Part shown: piece after piece, positions 1 to 5,984 of the stretch
How the letters are laid out: each line of letters starts with the position of its first letter
Position numbering within the stretch: the stretch's first letter is position 1
Assembly: GCA_015521265.1 (NCBI GenBank)
Contig: WAON01000047.1
Coordinates: forward strand, 1 to 6,035
Source: Desulfurococcales archaeon
Lineage (GTDB): Archaea > Thermoproteota > Thermoprotei_A > Sulfolobales > Desulfurococcaceae
Direction: 5' to 3'
DNA length: 6,035 nt
Made by a program: the position numbers and the translations under genes
Notes under the pieces: model-generated
Seen by the model: the letters and a program-made list of their open reading frames with translations, nothing else
Databases searched by the model: none
What the model was told of the DNA's origin: nothing

Positions 1-338
1 ACTTAATACTGGGAGTACAGACGAACATACCCCTCCTAAAAGCAATAATCGACAACCCGGTATTCCGGAAAGGCTTCCACACGACGAGGTTTATGGAGGA
101 GGAGAGGGAGATGCTCAACGACTATATTAGGAAGATAGAACTCCTACACGCTACAATACTCGTAGCTGTGGCGGCGAAAGCTGATGCTAAGCTTAAAGCA
201 AAGATAATCAGTGGTACACGCTACGCATCCTATATTGATGGAACAATTCACCCGCACCGTGAAGCTATTAAGAGGAAGGCTTGGGTCTACTGGGTATTAC
301 TCCGTAGCCGTGTTGGCAGGAAGAAGAGGCGTAAGTAG
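1..338 (+). CDS. Biotin carboxylase-type subunit, C-terminal fragment (5' partial)
   Basis: The reading frame is open from the window edge (first full codon at 3) to TAG at 336-338, giving 111 residues of a protein whose start lies upstream. The stretch LILGVQTNIPLLKAI followed by a phenylalanine- and arginine-rich segment ending in TTRFMEEE is characteristic of the C-terminal domain of biotin carboxylases (AccC, PycA and related ATP-grasp subunits of about 500 aa), which use ATP and bicarbonate to carboxylate biotin on a carrier protein. The end is very basic (VGRKKRRK). Only the C-terminal fifth is visible, so the ATP-grasp motifs cannot be checked and the acceptor (pyruvate, acetyl-/propionyl-CoA or a decarboxylase complex) cannot be decided. 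The first in-frame ATG at 93 is internal, since homology runs upstream of it. The next gene is PEP synthase, on the same strand 151 bp away with its own promoter. Confidence 0.8.
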   Translation, partial: LILGVQTNIPLLKAIIDNPVFRKGFHTTRFMEEEREMLNDYIRKIELLHATILVAVAAKADAKLKAKIISGTRYASYIDGTIHPHREAIKRKAWVYWVLLRSRVGRKKRRK

Positions 339-361
339 CCTCGTCTTTATTGAATATATTA

Positions 362-419
362 CCTATCCTATTATTATACGTGTATATATACATCCATACA
401 CGAATAATATATCCTATCC
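362..419. repeat. 7-bp direct repeats CCTATCC framing the inverted repeat
   Basis: CCTATCC occurs at 362-368 and again at 413-419, lying 3 bp outside each end of the inverted repeat at 372-409 (gaps 369-371 and 410-412). The symmetrical placement resembles a target-site duplication around a very small palindromic insertion, or paired half-sites of a regulatory element. The second copy ends 6 bp before the TATA box at 426-433. In AT-rich DNA a 7-mer pair within 60 bp can arise by chance, so the meaning is uncertain although the repeat itself is plain. Confidence 0.6.
372..409. repeat. Imperfect inverted repeat with 14-nt arms
   Basis: The left arm TATTATACGTGTAT (372-385) and right arm ATACACGAATAATA (396-409) are reverse complements except for one A/A mismatch (378 against 403); the loop is the 10 nt at 386-395. 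The core CGTGTAT/ATACACG is perfect. The repeat sits 16 bp upstream of the TATA box of the PEP synthase gene and 33 bp after the stop of the upstream gene. It is not followed by a U-run, so it is not a classical intrinsic terminator. A regulator binding site, an RNA 3'-end structure for the upstream transcript, or a remnant of a small insertion are all possible. Confidence 0.75.
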
Positions 420-425
420 AATATG

Positions 426-433
426 CTTATAAG
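426..433 (+). promoter_or_regulatory. TATA box of the PEP synthase gene
   Basis: CTTATAAG is a near-ideal archaeal TATA element. Transcription would be expected to start about 26 bp downstream of its centre, near 455, leaving a leader of about 35 nt that includes the GGTG Shine-Dalgarno site at 478-481. The distance and the following gene agree well. No clear purine-rich BRE is seen just upstream (CCAATATG). Confidence 0.65.
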
Positions 434-477
434 GAAACTACGGTATAGGTCATTCCAAGAATAAACAATTATGGATT

Positions 478-481
478 GGTG
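478..481 (+). promoter_or_regulatory. Shine-Dalgarno site for PEP synthase
   Basis: GGTG, matching the GGUG core complementary to the archaeal 16S rRNA 3' end, lies 8 nt before the ATG at 490. It supports that start over the out-of-frame ATG at 471, which runs into a stop after ten codons. Confidence 0.5.
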
Positions 482-489
482 TATTAGAG

Positions 490-3000
490 ATGAGTGTTCC
501 TAAAGAGAAGAGATTCGTGTTATGGCTTGACGAAGTAACTAAAGACGACGTAGTCCTAGTAGGCGGTAAGAACGCTAACCTCGGAGAAATGCTGCGAGCA
601 GGGATACCGGTACCACCGGGCTTCGCTGTAACGGCCTACGCTTACAAGTACTTCATCGAGAAGGCGGGGCTTAAGGACAAGATCTATCCAATGCTAAAAC
701 AGCTAGACGTTAATGATAAGAAGGCGCTGGACGAGACAACTGCCAAGATCAGAGAAATGATCATGAACACTCCAATGCCTCCCGAAGTAGAAGAGGAGAT
801 TAGGAAGTATTACAGAGAACTAGCCGCTAAGCTAAACATGGAGCCTGCAAAGCTACGAGTAGCTGTTAGGAGCAGTGCAACAGCAGAAGACATGCCCGAG
901 GCAAGCTTCGCCGGGCAGCAGGACACATACTTAAACGTTTATGGTGAAGACAACGTAGTCTACTATGTAAAACGCTGCTGGGCAAGCCTATTCACTAGCA
1001 GAGCAGTATTCTACCGTGTAGCCCACGGAATCCCCCATGAGAAGTCAATGATGAGCGTTACAGTGCAGAAAATGGTTAACAGTAAAACCGCAGGAGTAAT
1101 GTTCACACTACACCCGGTAACGGGTGATGAGAAAGTAGTAGCTATCGAGGGCAGCTGGGGTCTAGGAGAAGCAGTTGTAGGAGGTAAGGTAACCCCAGAC
1201 GAGTGGATCGTTGACAAATCCACAATGGAAATCGTTGAGAGGAAAGTACACCATAAGACACTAGCAATAACCTTCGATCCAACGAAGGGTAGGAACGTAG
1301 AGCTACACTGGGATGAGAAGAAGAAGGTATGGGTTGACGAGGAAGGAAACCCGGCTACACACCTAGAAATAGTAAAGATCTTCGACCCCGACAAGCCATC
1401 ATTAACTGATGAAGAAGTTAAGAGGCTTGCAGAACTAGCAATACTAATACAGAAACACTATGGTAGACACATGGATATAGAATGGGCAGTAGACTACGAC
1501 ATACCATTCCCAGGAAACGTCTTCATAGTACAAGCAAGGCCGGAAACGTTCTGGAGCGTGAGGAAGGAGAAGGAGGCTAAAGCAGCTAAGAAGGCGGAAA
1601 TTAAGGGTAAGAACATAGTAAAGCTATCAGAGGCGAAGATACTCGTACGAGGACTACCTGCAAGCCCCGGTATTGGTGCGGGTGTTGCAAAGGTTATCTT
1701 CGACCCACACAGTAAGGAGGCAGACGAGTTTAAGAAGGGAGAAGTACTAGTAACGAAAATGACTGATCCGGACTGGGTACCGTTAATGAAGAAGGCAGCC
1801 GCGATCGTTACCGATGAGGGAGGAATGACTAGCCACGCAGCAATCGTAAGCAGAGAGCTGGGAATACCCGCAATCGTAGGCACTGGTAATGCAACCCAGG
1901 TAATCAAGTCCGGTACAGAGGTAACAGTTGATGGTAGTAAGGGAGTAGTCTATGAGGGCATAGTTGAAGAACTAGTAAAGCCTAAGGAGGAGGCAGCGGC
2001 TGGTGTAGCAGCAGTAGGTATAAGCCCCGAGCAGCTACTACCACTATACCCAGTAACAGCGACAAAGATCTATATGAACCTCGGCGAGCCCGATGCTATC
2101 GAGAGGTACAAGGATCTACCCTTCGACGGAATAGGACTAATGAGGATTGAGTTCATCATTACGGACTGGGTACAATACCACCCATTATACCTGATCGAGC
2201 AGGGTAAGGAAGAATTATTCATCGACAAGCTAGCGGAGGGTATAGCTAAGGTCGCACAAGCAATCTATCCGAGGCCGGTAGTTGTAAGGTTCAGCGACTT
2301 CAAGACAAACGAGTACCGCGGATTAAAAGGCGGCGAGAAGTATGAGCCAGAAGAAAGGAACCCAATGATTGGCTGGAGAGGTGTTAGCAGATACATACAC
2401 CCCAAGTATGAGCCAGCCTTCAGGCTAGAAGTTAGGGCTATCAAGAAGGTACGCGACGAGATGGGATTAACCAATGTATGGGTAATGTTCCCATTCGTAA
2501 GGACTACCTGGGAGCTCGAGAAAGCATTAAAGATCATGGAAGAGGAAGGACTGAAGCGCGGCAAAGACTTCAAAGTATGGGCTATGGCTGAGGTTCCAAG
2601 CATAGTATTCCTAGCAGACAAGTTCGCCGAATACGTTGACGGGTTCAGTATTGGAAGCAACGATTTGACACAGCTAGTACTAGCAACAGACCGCGACAGC
2701 CAGATACTAGCAGAGATGGGATACTTCGATGAGAGGGATCCAGCAGTATTATCAGCAATTAAAATGCTGATCCAGAAAGCACACAGTAAGGGAGCAACCG
2801 TAAGCATCTGCGGACAAGCACCAAGCGTATACCCAGAAATAGTAGAATTCCTAGTAGAAAACGGCATCGACAGTATAAGCGTAAACCCAGACGCAGTAAT
2901 CTCAACGAGGAGGCTAGTAGCAAGCATCGAGAGAAAGATCATGATGAAGAGGCTAACGAAAGCGCTGGAAAAACTAGAAAAGCTCGAGCTCGGCTTCTAA
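490..3000 (+). CDS. ppsA: Phosphoenolpyruvate synthase (pyruvate, water dikinase)
   Basis: Cytoplasmic enzyme converting pyruvate, ATP and water to PEP, AMP and phosphate (EC 2.7.9.2), the entry to gluconeogenesis in heterotrophic and autotrophic hyperthermophiles. All three domains are present over 836 aa (about 93 kDa). The N-terminal ATP-binding domain shows GGKNANLGEM (25-34), RSSATAED (127-134) and QARPET (348-353). A Lys/Ala/Glu-rich linker (about 355-375) leads to the swivelling phosphohistidine domain with GGMTSHAAI, in which His449 is the phosphorylated residue. The C-terminal TIM barrel has GIGLMRIEF (547-555), GSNDLTQ (722-728) and ICGQAPS with the catalytic Cys774. The last ~20 residues have a Met819/Leu822/Leu826/Leu829 heptad pattern. 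The length and tail recall the large PEP-synthase assembly (MAPS) of Staphylothermus marinus. Pyruvate phosphate dikinase is less likely given the motif set and length. The ATG start has a Shine-Dalgarno site and TATA box at good spacing. Confidence 0.96.
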   Translation: MSVPKEKRFVLWLDEVTKDDVVLVGGKNANLGEMLRAGIPVPPGFAVTAYAYKYFIEKAGLKDKIYPMLKQLDVNDKKALDETTAKIREMIMNTPMPPEVEEEIRKYYRELAAKLNMEPAKLRVAVRSSATAEDMPEASFAGQQDTYLNVYGEDNVVYYVKRCWASLFTSRAVFYRVAHGIPHEKSMMSVTVQKMVNSKTAGVMFTLHPVTGDEKVVAIEGSWGLGEAVVGGKVTPDEWIVDKSTMEIVERKVHHKTLAITFDPTKGRNVELHWDEKKKVWVDEEGNPATHLEIVKIFDPDKPSLTDEEVKRLAELAILIQKHYGRHMDIEWAVDYDIPFPGNVFIVQARPETFWSVRKEKEAKAAKKAEIKGKNIVKLSEAKILVRGLPASPGIGAGVAKVIFDPHSKEADEFKKGEVLVTKMTDPDWVPLMKKAAAIVTDEGGMTSHAAIVSRELGIPAIVGTGNATQVIKSGTEVTVDGSKGVVYEGIVEELVKPKEEAAAGVAAVGISPEQLLPLYPVTATKIYMNLGEPDAIERYKDLPFDGIGLMRIEFIITDWVQYHPLYLIEQGKEELFIDKLAEGIAKVAQAIYPRPVVVRFSDFKTNEYRGLKGGEKYEPEERNPMIGWRGVSRYIHPKYEPAFRLEVRAIKKVRDEMGLTNVWVMFPFVRTTWELEKALKIMEEEGLKRGKDFKVWAMAEVPSIVFLADKFAEYVDGFSIGSNDLTQLVLATDRDSQILAEMGYFDERDPAVLSAIKMLIQKAHSKGATVSICGQAPSVYPEIVEFLVENGIDSISVNPDAVISTRRLVASIERKIMMKRLTKALEKLEKLELGF

Positions 3001-3003
3001 AAC

Positions 3004-3046
3004 TATTACCCCATGTAATACGGGTTTTTGAAATATAACTCTTTTT
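3004..3046 (+). terminator. Hairpin plus T-tracts after PEP synthase
   Basis: TATTAC (3004-3009) and GTAATA (3015-3020) form a perfect 6-bp stem with a 5-nt loop, starting 3 nt after the stop codon. Four bases later comes TTTTT (3025-3029), and a second TTTTT lies at 3042-3046. Archaeal RNA polymerase terminates chiefly on T-tracts, with or without a hairpin, so this is a good candidate for the end of the ppsA transcript. Confidence 0.55.
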
Positions 3047-3080
3047 CTCTTACCTATTATCCCTTCCCTAATGAATAATT

Positions 3081-3088
3081 ATTTTAAT
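3081..3088 (+). promoter_or_regulatory. Weak TATA-box candidate for the GTPase gene
   Basis: ATTTTAAT is the most TATA-like element in the 157-bp gap and would place transcription start near 3111, giving a leader of about 47 nt that retains the GGGTGG ribosome site. It overlaps the left arm of a 6-bp inverted repeat (TTAATC at 3084-3089, GATTAA at 3098-3103). In such AT-rich DNA the match could be chance, and tattaatt at 3121-3128 is an alternative giving a much shorter leader. Confidence 0.25.
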
Positions 3089-3103
3089 CAATACCACGAT
3101 TAA
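3084..3103. repeat. Short inverted repeat upstream of the GTPase gene
   Basis: TTAATC (3084-3089) and GATTAA (3098-3103) are exact reverse complements separated by 8 nt. They overlap and follow the weak TATA candidate, the position where an archaeal repressor would act. With only six AT-rich pairs, the element may be accidental. Confidence 0.3.
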
Positions 3104-3145
3104 CTATTACCGGCTGCAAGTATTAATTGAATCAACTCCTATAAT

Positions 3146-3151
3146 GGGTGG
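3146..3151 (+). promoter_or_regulatory. Shine-Dalgarno site deciding the TTG start
   Basis: GGGTGG ends 6 nt before the TTG at 3158 and supplies a good GGTG match to the 16S anti-Shine-Dalgarno. The frame has a TGA at 3128-3130 with no other start codon between it and 3158. The nearby ATG at 3144 is out of frame and stops after ten codons. The site therefore fixes the unusual TTG start. Confidence 0.6.
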
Positions 3152-3157
3152 CTTGTA

Positions 3158-4489
3158 TTGGTTAAACGCGTCGTAATCCTTGGTGCTGGTGGGAGAGACT
3201 TCCACAACTTCAACGTATACTTCCGCGATAACCCCGAGTACCGCGTAGTAGCAATACTGCAGACACAGATACCGGGCATTGCTGGCCGAAGGTATCCGCC
3301 GAGCCTGGCCGGTAAATTATACCCGGATGGAATACCAATACTGAGCATGGATTACCTTGAGGAAATAGCGAATAAATATCATGTAGATGAAGCCTATCTA
3401 TCGTACAGCGATCTAACCTATGAAGAAGTAGGACACATTATCAGCAGGGTGCTAGCCATAGGGATGAATTATAGGATACTGGGCCCGAGGGAGACAATGC
3501 TAGAATCCTCCCGGCCAGTCATCGCTGTTACAGGTGTTAAGACTGGTGCTGGTAAGAGCAGTGTCTCTAGGGAGATTGCTAGGATACTTGTAGATAAGGG
3601 TTACCGAGTAGGAATTGTTAGGCACCCAATGGCTTATGGAGACCTAGAGGAAATGGCTGTACAGGTATTCCGTAGCTATGAAGACCTGGACAAGTATCAT
3701 GCAACAATTGAGGAGAGGGAGGAGTATGAACACTATATCAGGATGGGCTTACCGGTTTATGCTGGAGTAGATTATGGTAGGCTCCTCAGAATAGTTGAGA
3801 AAGATAATGAAGTAATACTATGGGATGGTGGAAATAATGACTGGCCATTCTATAGGCCGGACTACATGATAACGGTTGCAGATGCTCTTAGGCCGGGTAT
3901 TGAAGTATCTAGTTTTCCCGGCGAAGTAAACCTGCGGTTAGCAGATGCTGTAATAATCAATAAGACTGATCAAGCAGGGCTGGACATGGTTAAGAAAGTT
4001 GAAGAAAACACTAGAAGGGTTAACCCGCGTGCAGTTATATCCTATGCTGTTAGCGAAGTAGTAGTTGATAAACCGGAGCTTGTAAAGGGTAGGAAAGTCT
4101 TAGTAATCGAGGATTCGCCAACGGTAACACATGGAGGAGCCCCATACGCTGCGGGATATGTAGCTGCTAAGAAGTATGGTGGTGAAATAATTGATCCAAG
4201 GCCATATGTTACAGAGTTCTTCAGGAAGATCTATGAGGAATACCCACACATGGGCCCAGTACTACCGAGCACGGGTTATACATCCGAACAATTAAAGGAA
4301 TTAGAAGAGTCGATCAATAATACGCCGGCTGAAGTAGTAATACTCGGAACACCCAGCGATATTACAAGGCTAATCAAGATAAATAAGCCGGTTGTAAAAG
4401 TATCCTTTAGGGTTAAAATAGCTAAAGGGCCCGGTCTAGATGAGCTAGTAGAGAAGTTCCTTGAGAGAGTGAAGGCAAAAATAACTTAG
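3158..4489 (+). CDS. P-loop GTPase, cyclic 2,3-diphosphoglycerate synthetase-like family
   Basis: A 443-aa protein of the COG2403-type predicted GTPases. Members are often labelled cyclic 2,3-diphosphoglycerate synthetase after the methanogen enzyme that closes 2,3-diphosphoglycerate using ATP. The N-terminus is Rossmann-like (VVILGAGGRDFHNFN, residues 5-19). The nucleotide domain has a Walker A loop GVKTGAGKSS (126-135, Lys133), a Walker B-like WDGGNND (222-228) and NKTD (268-271), the guanine-specificity motif. The C-terminal part has the family-typical DSPTVTHGGAPYAAG (319-333) and GTPSDITRLIKINKPVV (397-413). No membrane segment is present, so it is cytoplasmic. The TTG start is backed by GGGTGG and an upstream in-frame stop. 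It follows ppsA after 157 bp with a terminator between, so co-transcription is doubtful. Membership of the family is clear from motifs; the reaction is not, because NKTD argues for GTP and many relatives are in organisms not known to make cDPG. Confidence 0.8.
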   Translation: MVKRVVILGAGGRDFHNFNVYFRDNPEYRVVAILQTQIPGIAGRRYPPSLAGKLYPDGIPILSMDYLEEIANKYHVDEAYLSYSDLTYEEVGHIISRVLAIGMNYRILGPRETMLESSRPVIAVTGVKTGAGKSSVSREIARILVDKGYRVGIVRHPMAYGDLEEMAVQVFRSYEDLDKYHATIEEREEYEHYIRMGLPVYAGVDYGRLLRIVEKDNEVILWDGGNNDWPFYRPDYMITVADALRPGIEVSSFPGEVNLRLADAVIINKTDQAGLDMVKKVEENTRRVNPRAVISYAVSEVVVDKPELVKGRKVLVIEDSPTVTHGGAPYAAGYVAAKKYGGEIIDPRPYVTEFFRKIYEEYPHMGPVLPSTGYTSEQLKELEESINNTPAEVVILGTPSDITRLIKINKPVVKVSFRVKIAKGPGLDELVEKFLERVKAKIT

Positions 4490-4506
4490 GATAATAAACA
4501 AATCCT
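4488..4506. terminator. Small hairpin at the convergent gene junction
   Basis: AGGAT (4488-4492, overlapping the GTPase stop codon) and ATCCT (4502-4506) form a 5-bp stem with a 9-nt loop in the gap between two converging genes. On the plus strand it is followed by TTTT (4511-4514) and TTTTTT (4532-4537); on the minus strand by TTTTT (4481-4477). It could help end both transcripts. The stem is short, so the T-tracts may be doing the work. Confidence 0.4.
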
Positions 4507-4524
4507 TCGCTTTTCAAGTTCTTC

Positions 4525-5919
4525 TTAGCGCTTTTTTACCAGGTATATTCCTCCAATAACTAATGCAATTATTATTACGGCCACCGCTATTATTAACCCG
4601 GTATTTGCTCCGCCGCTAGGTGTTGTAGTTGTTGGGCTGTTTGTAGTTGTTGTAGTAGTTGTCGTGATTGCTGTGGTTGTAGCTGTGCTTGTTGGGCTTG
4701 TAGTTGTTGTAACTGGTTTCTTTCCGAGTACTAGTACTGCGTGGTGGTTTACTCCATTTGCTACTATTGCTTCACTACTATTCTTCCGTGGAGCGTAGGC
4801 GTACCATGTGTTCGCTGTACAGGTTACTTCAACCGTGTAGCTGGTTGGTTTAAAGTTTACTGTAACATCCTTGTTTGGTGGTACTAGTATTACAGCGTAG
4901 ATAGTCCAGTTCCTGTACTGGTAGCTAACTCTTACAGGAACATATGTGTAATTGTTGAATATACTCCTCTTAGTATTCTTGATTGTATAAGCTGTCTCAT
5001 TAACCTTATTAATAACTATTTTACCACTAGCTGCATCAGCTCTTACAGTATAGTATGTAAATGTCTGGTTAGGGAAGAGTATTAGGTATAGGTAGTGGTA
5101 TTTGCCCTTGACGAGTATAGTGTTAGGCTCATAGGGCTTCTTAGGGTAATAGTATAATGGGGCACCAGCACCTCCAGTAATAATCCACGTAATACCTAGC
5201 TTCTTTGTTATAGCGAATCCGTGCCAGTGTCCCTGTATTACTAACTTCACATGATCATGTTGCTTTATCGCTGATAGGAGGGGTTTTATCCTCTCACTAT
5301 CAAGGTTGTGTTCGACGTAGGGATATACTGGGCGGTGGAATACGAGTATCCCAGCCTCATCATCTTTCAAGTTCTGGAAAACCCAGTTAACCTGCTGCTT
5401 CCACTCGGATGATAGCCGGGCTTCACTATCTATAAAGAAGATCTTCCATCCCGGTATATCGTCTATATAGTAGTATTGGGGCCCGATGAGTTTCTCCCAG
5501 TAAGTAATGTTTCCAGGCGTGTAGATGTCATGGTTTCCAAGCACTAGCCATACGTTCTCCAAGTCTTTCAACGTATTATATAATTCGTCAATCTGCGGCT
5601 TAGCGCCCCTACCTACATGATCCCCTGTACCTATAACTCCTAACGGTTTTGTCTCCCTTATCTCATCAACGATCATGTAGAATACCTGCGGGAATCTAAC
5701 CTGGCTCGCGTCATGGGGCCTATTATCGCCTATGACAGCTAATGGATACCATGGAAGGTTTGACGGGATCCTCCTCCTCGTCAGCTTGAATAACTGCTCC
5801 CTATTATCGGCGTTACCGCTGGCTATTATGAATGATGTTAATGTAGTGGATATTAGGACTAGTAGGAGTAAACCAATTAATAACTTACCAGCCCTACTCA
5901 ACGAGTACACCATAAACAT
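4525..5919 (-). CDS. Membrane-anchored extracellular metallophosphoesterase
   Basis: A calcineurin-type phosphoesterase displayed on the cell surface; substrate unknown. With the ATG at 5917-5919 it has 464 aa. Residues 1-34 look like a signal peptide or anchor (basic SRAGK, then LLIGLLLLVLIS). Metal motifs run in order: GDNR (64-67), GTGDHVGRG (97-105), GNHD (128-131), FHRP with His195, and GHWHG (230-234). In the first motif the usual Asp-x-His is Asp-x-Arg. A beta-rich region follows, then a Thr/Ser/Pro stalk (about 402-434), a hydrophobic helix (441-461) and a KKR end that should face the cytoplasm. Six N-x-S/T sequons (137, 284, 307, 323, 337, 380) fit glycosylation outside the cell. The frame opens further to ATG 5937 and TTG 5967, but the TTG overlaps a TATA box, and ATG 5919 has AAGGAAG just upstream. 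It converges on the GTPase gene with a 35-bp gap. Confidence 0.87.
   Translation of the reverse strand: MFMVYSLSRAGKLLIGLLLLVLISTTLTSFIIASGNADNREQLFKLTRRRIPSNLPWYPLAVIGDNRPHDASQVRFPQVFYMIVDEIRETKPLGVIGTGDHVGRGAKPQIDELYNTLKDLENVWLVLGNHDIYTPGNITYWEKLIGPQYYYIDDIPGWKIFFIDSEARLSSEWKQQVNWVFQNLKDDEAGILVFHRPVYPYVEHNLDSERIKPLLSAIKQHDHVKLVIQGHWHGFAITKKLGITWIITGGAGAPLYYYPKKPYEPNTILVKGKYHYLYLILFPNQTFTYYTVRADAASGKIVINKVNETAYTIKNTKRSIFNNYTYVPVRVSYQYRNWTIYAVILVPPNKDVTVNFKPTSYTVEVTCTANTWYAYAPRKNSSEAIVANGVNHHAVLVLGKKPVTTTTSPTSTATTTAITTTTTTTTNSPTTTTPSGGANTGLIIAVAVIIIALVIGGIYLVKKR
4618..4722 (-). repeat. Thr-codon low-complexity tract encoding the surface stalk
   Basis: The segment encodes the Thr/Ser/Pro-rich stalk of the phosphoesterase, mostly ACA, ACT and ACC-type codons. 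The 12-mer TTGTAGTTGTTG (plus strand) recurs at 4623-4634, 4641-4652 and 4698-4709, and TTGTTGGGCT recurs at 4629-4638 and 4689-4698. The spacings (18, 57 and 60) are multiples of three, so the copies share one frame. This suggests growth of the stalk by in-frame repeat duplication. Such stalks in archaeal surface proteins span the space below the S-layer and are often O-glycosylated. Confidence 0.7.
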
Positions 5920-5923
5920 GTTT

Positions 5924-5930
5924 CTTCCTT
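5924..5930 (-). promoter_or_regulatory. Purine-rich ribosome site candidate for the phosphoesterase
   Basis: AAGGAAG on the minus strand ends 4 nt before the ATG at 5919, and supports that start over the ATG at 5937 and the TTG at 5967. The match to the anti-Shine-Dalgarno is partial, so the leaderless ATG at 5937 remains possible. Confidence 0.35.
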
Positions 5931-5955
5931 TAATCATGTAGAATGAGATTAAACC

Positions 5956-5963
5956 ATTATAAA
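5956..5963 (-). promoter_or_regulatory. TATA box of the metallophosphoesterase gene
   Basis: TTTATAAT on the minus strand would place transcription start about 26 bp downstream, near 5934. That gives a leader of about 15 nt before the ATG at 5919 and excludes the TTG at 5967 as a start. A second TATA-like site, TATAAAGG on the minus strand (5983-5990), would start transcripts near 5961. Confidence 0.5.
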
Positions 5964-5984
5964 TCAAATATCCCGTCTTCAGCC

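Noticed and set aside
93..338. Separate small gene starting at ATG 93
   Set aside because: Biotin carboxylase homology is continuous upstream of this ATG to the window edge, so it is an internal methionine of a truncated gene.
372..409. Intrinsic terminator of the upstream biotin carboxylase gene
   Set aside because: The stem is AT-rich and no T-tract follows the right arm; kept as an inverted repeat of unknown role instead.
211..432. Open frame of 73 codons on the plus strand
   Set aside because: It overlaps the end of the biotin carboxylase fragment in another frame and runs through the inverted repeat and TATA box; its translation has no family resemblance and low-complexity Ile/Tyr at the end.
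2265..2942. 225-codon open frame antisense to PEP synthase
   Set aside because: It lies wholly opposite conserved ppsA codons. Its Ser/Leu/Thr-rich composition is what the complement of this codon usage gives, with no recognisable domain; the same holds for 1011-1394 and 1494-1907 on the minus strand.
3139..3348. 69-codon minus-strand open frame at the start of the GTPase gene
   Set aside because: Antisense shadow of conserved GTPase codons, with no promoter or ribosome site of its own.
4618..4722. CRISPR-like or tandem-repeat array
   Set aside because: The repeated 12-mers are irregularly spaced, degenerate and in frame with Thr codons; they are explained by the protein stalk.
5732..5941. 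69-codon plus-strand open frame opposite the phosphoesterase signal peptide
   Set aside because: Complement of the real gene's N-terminal codons and overlaps its promoter region; no family features.
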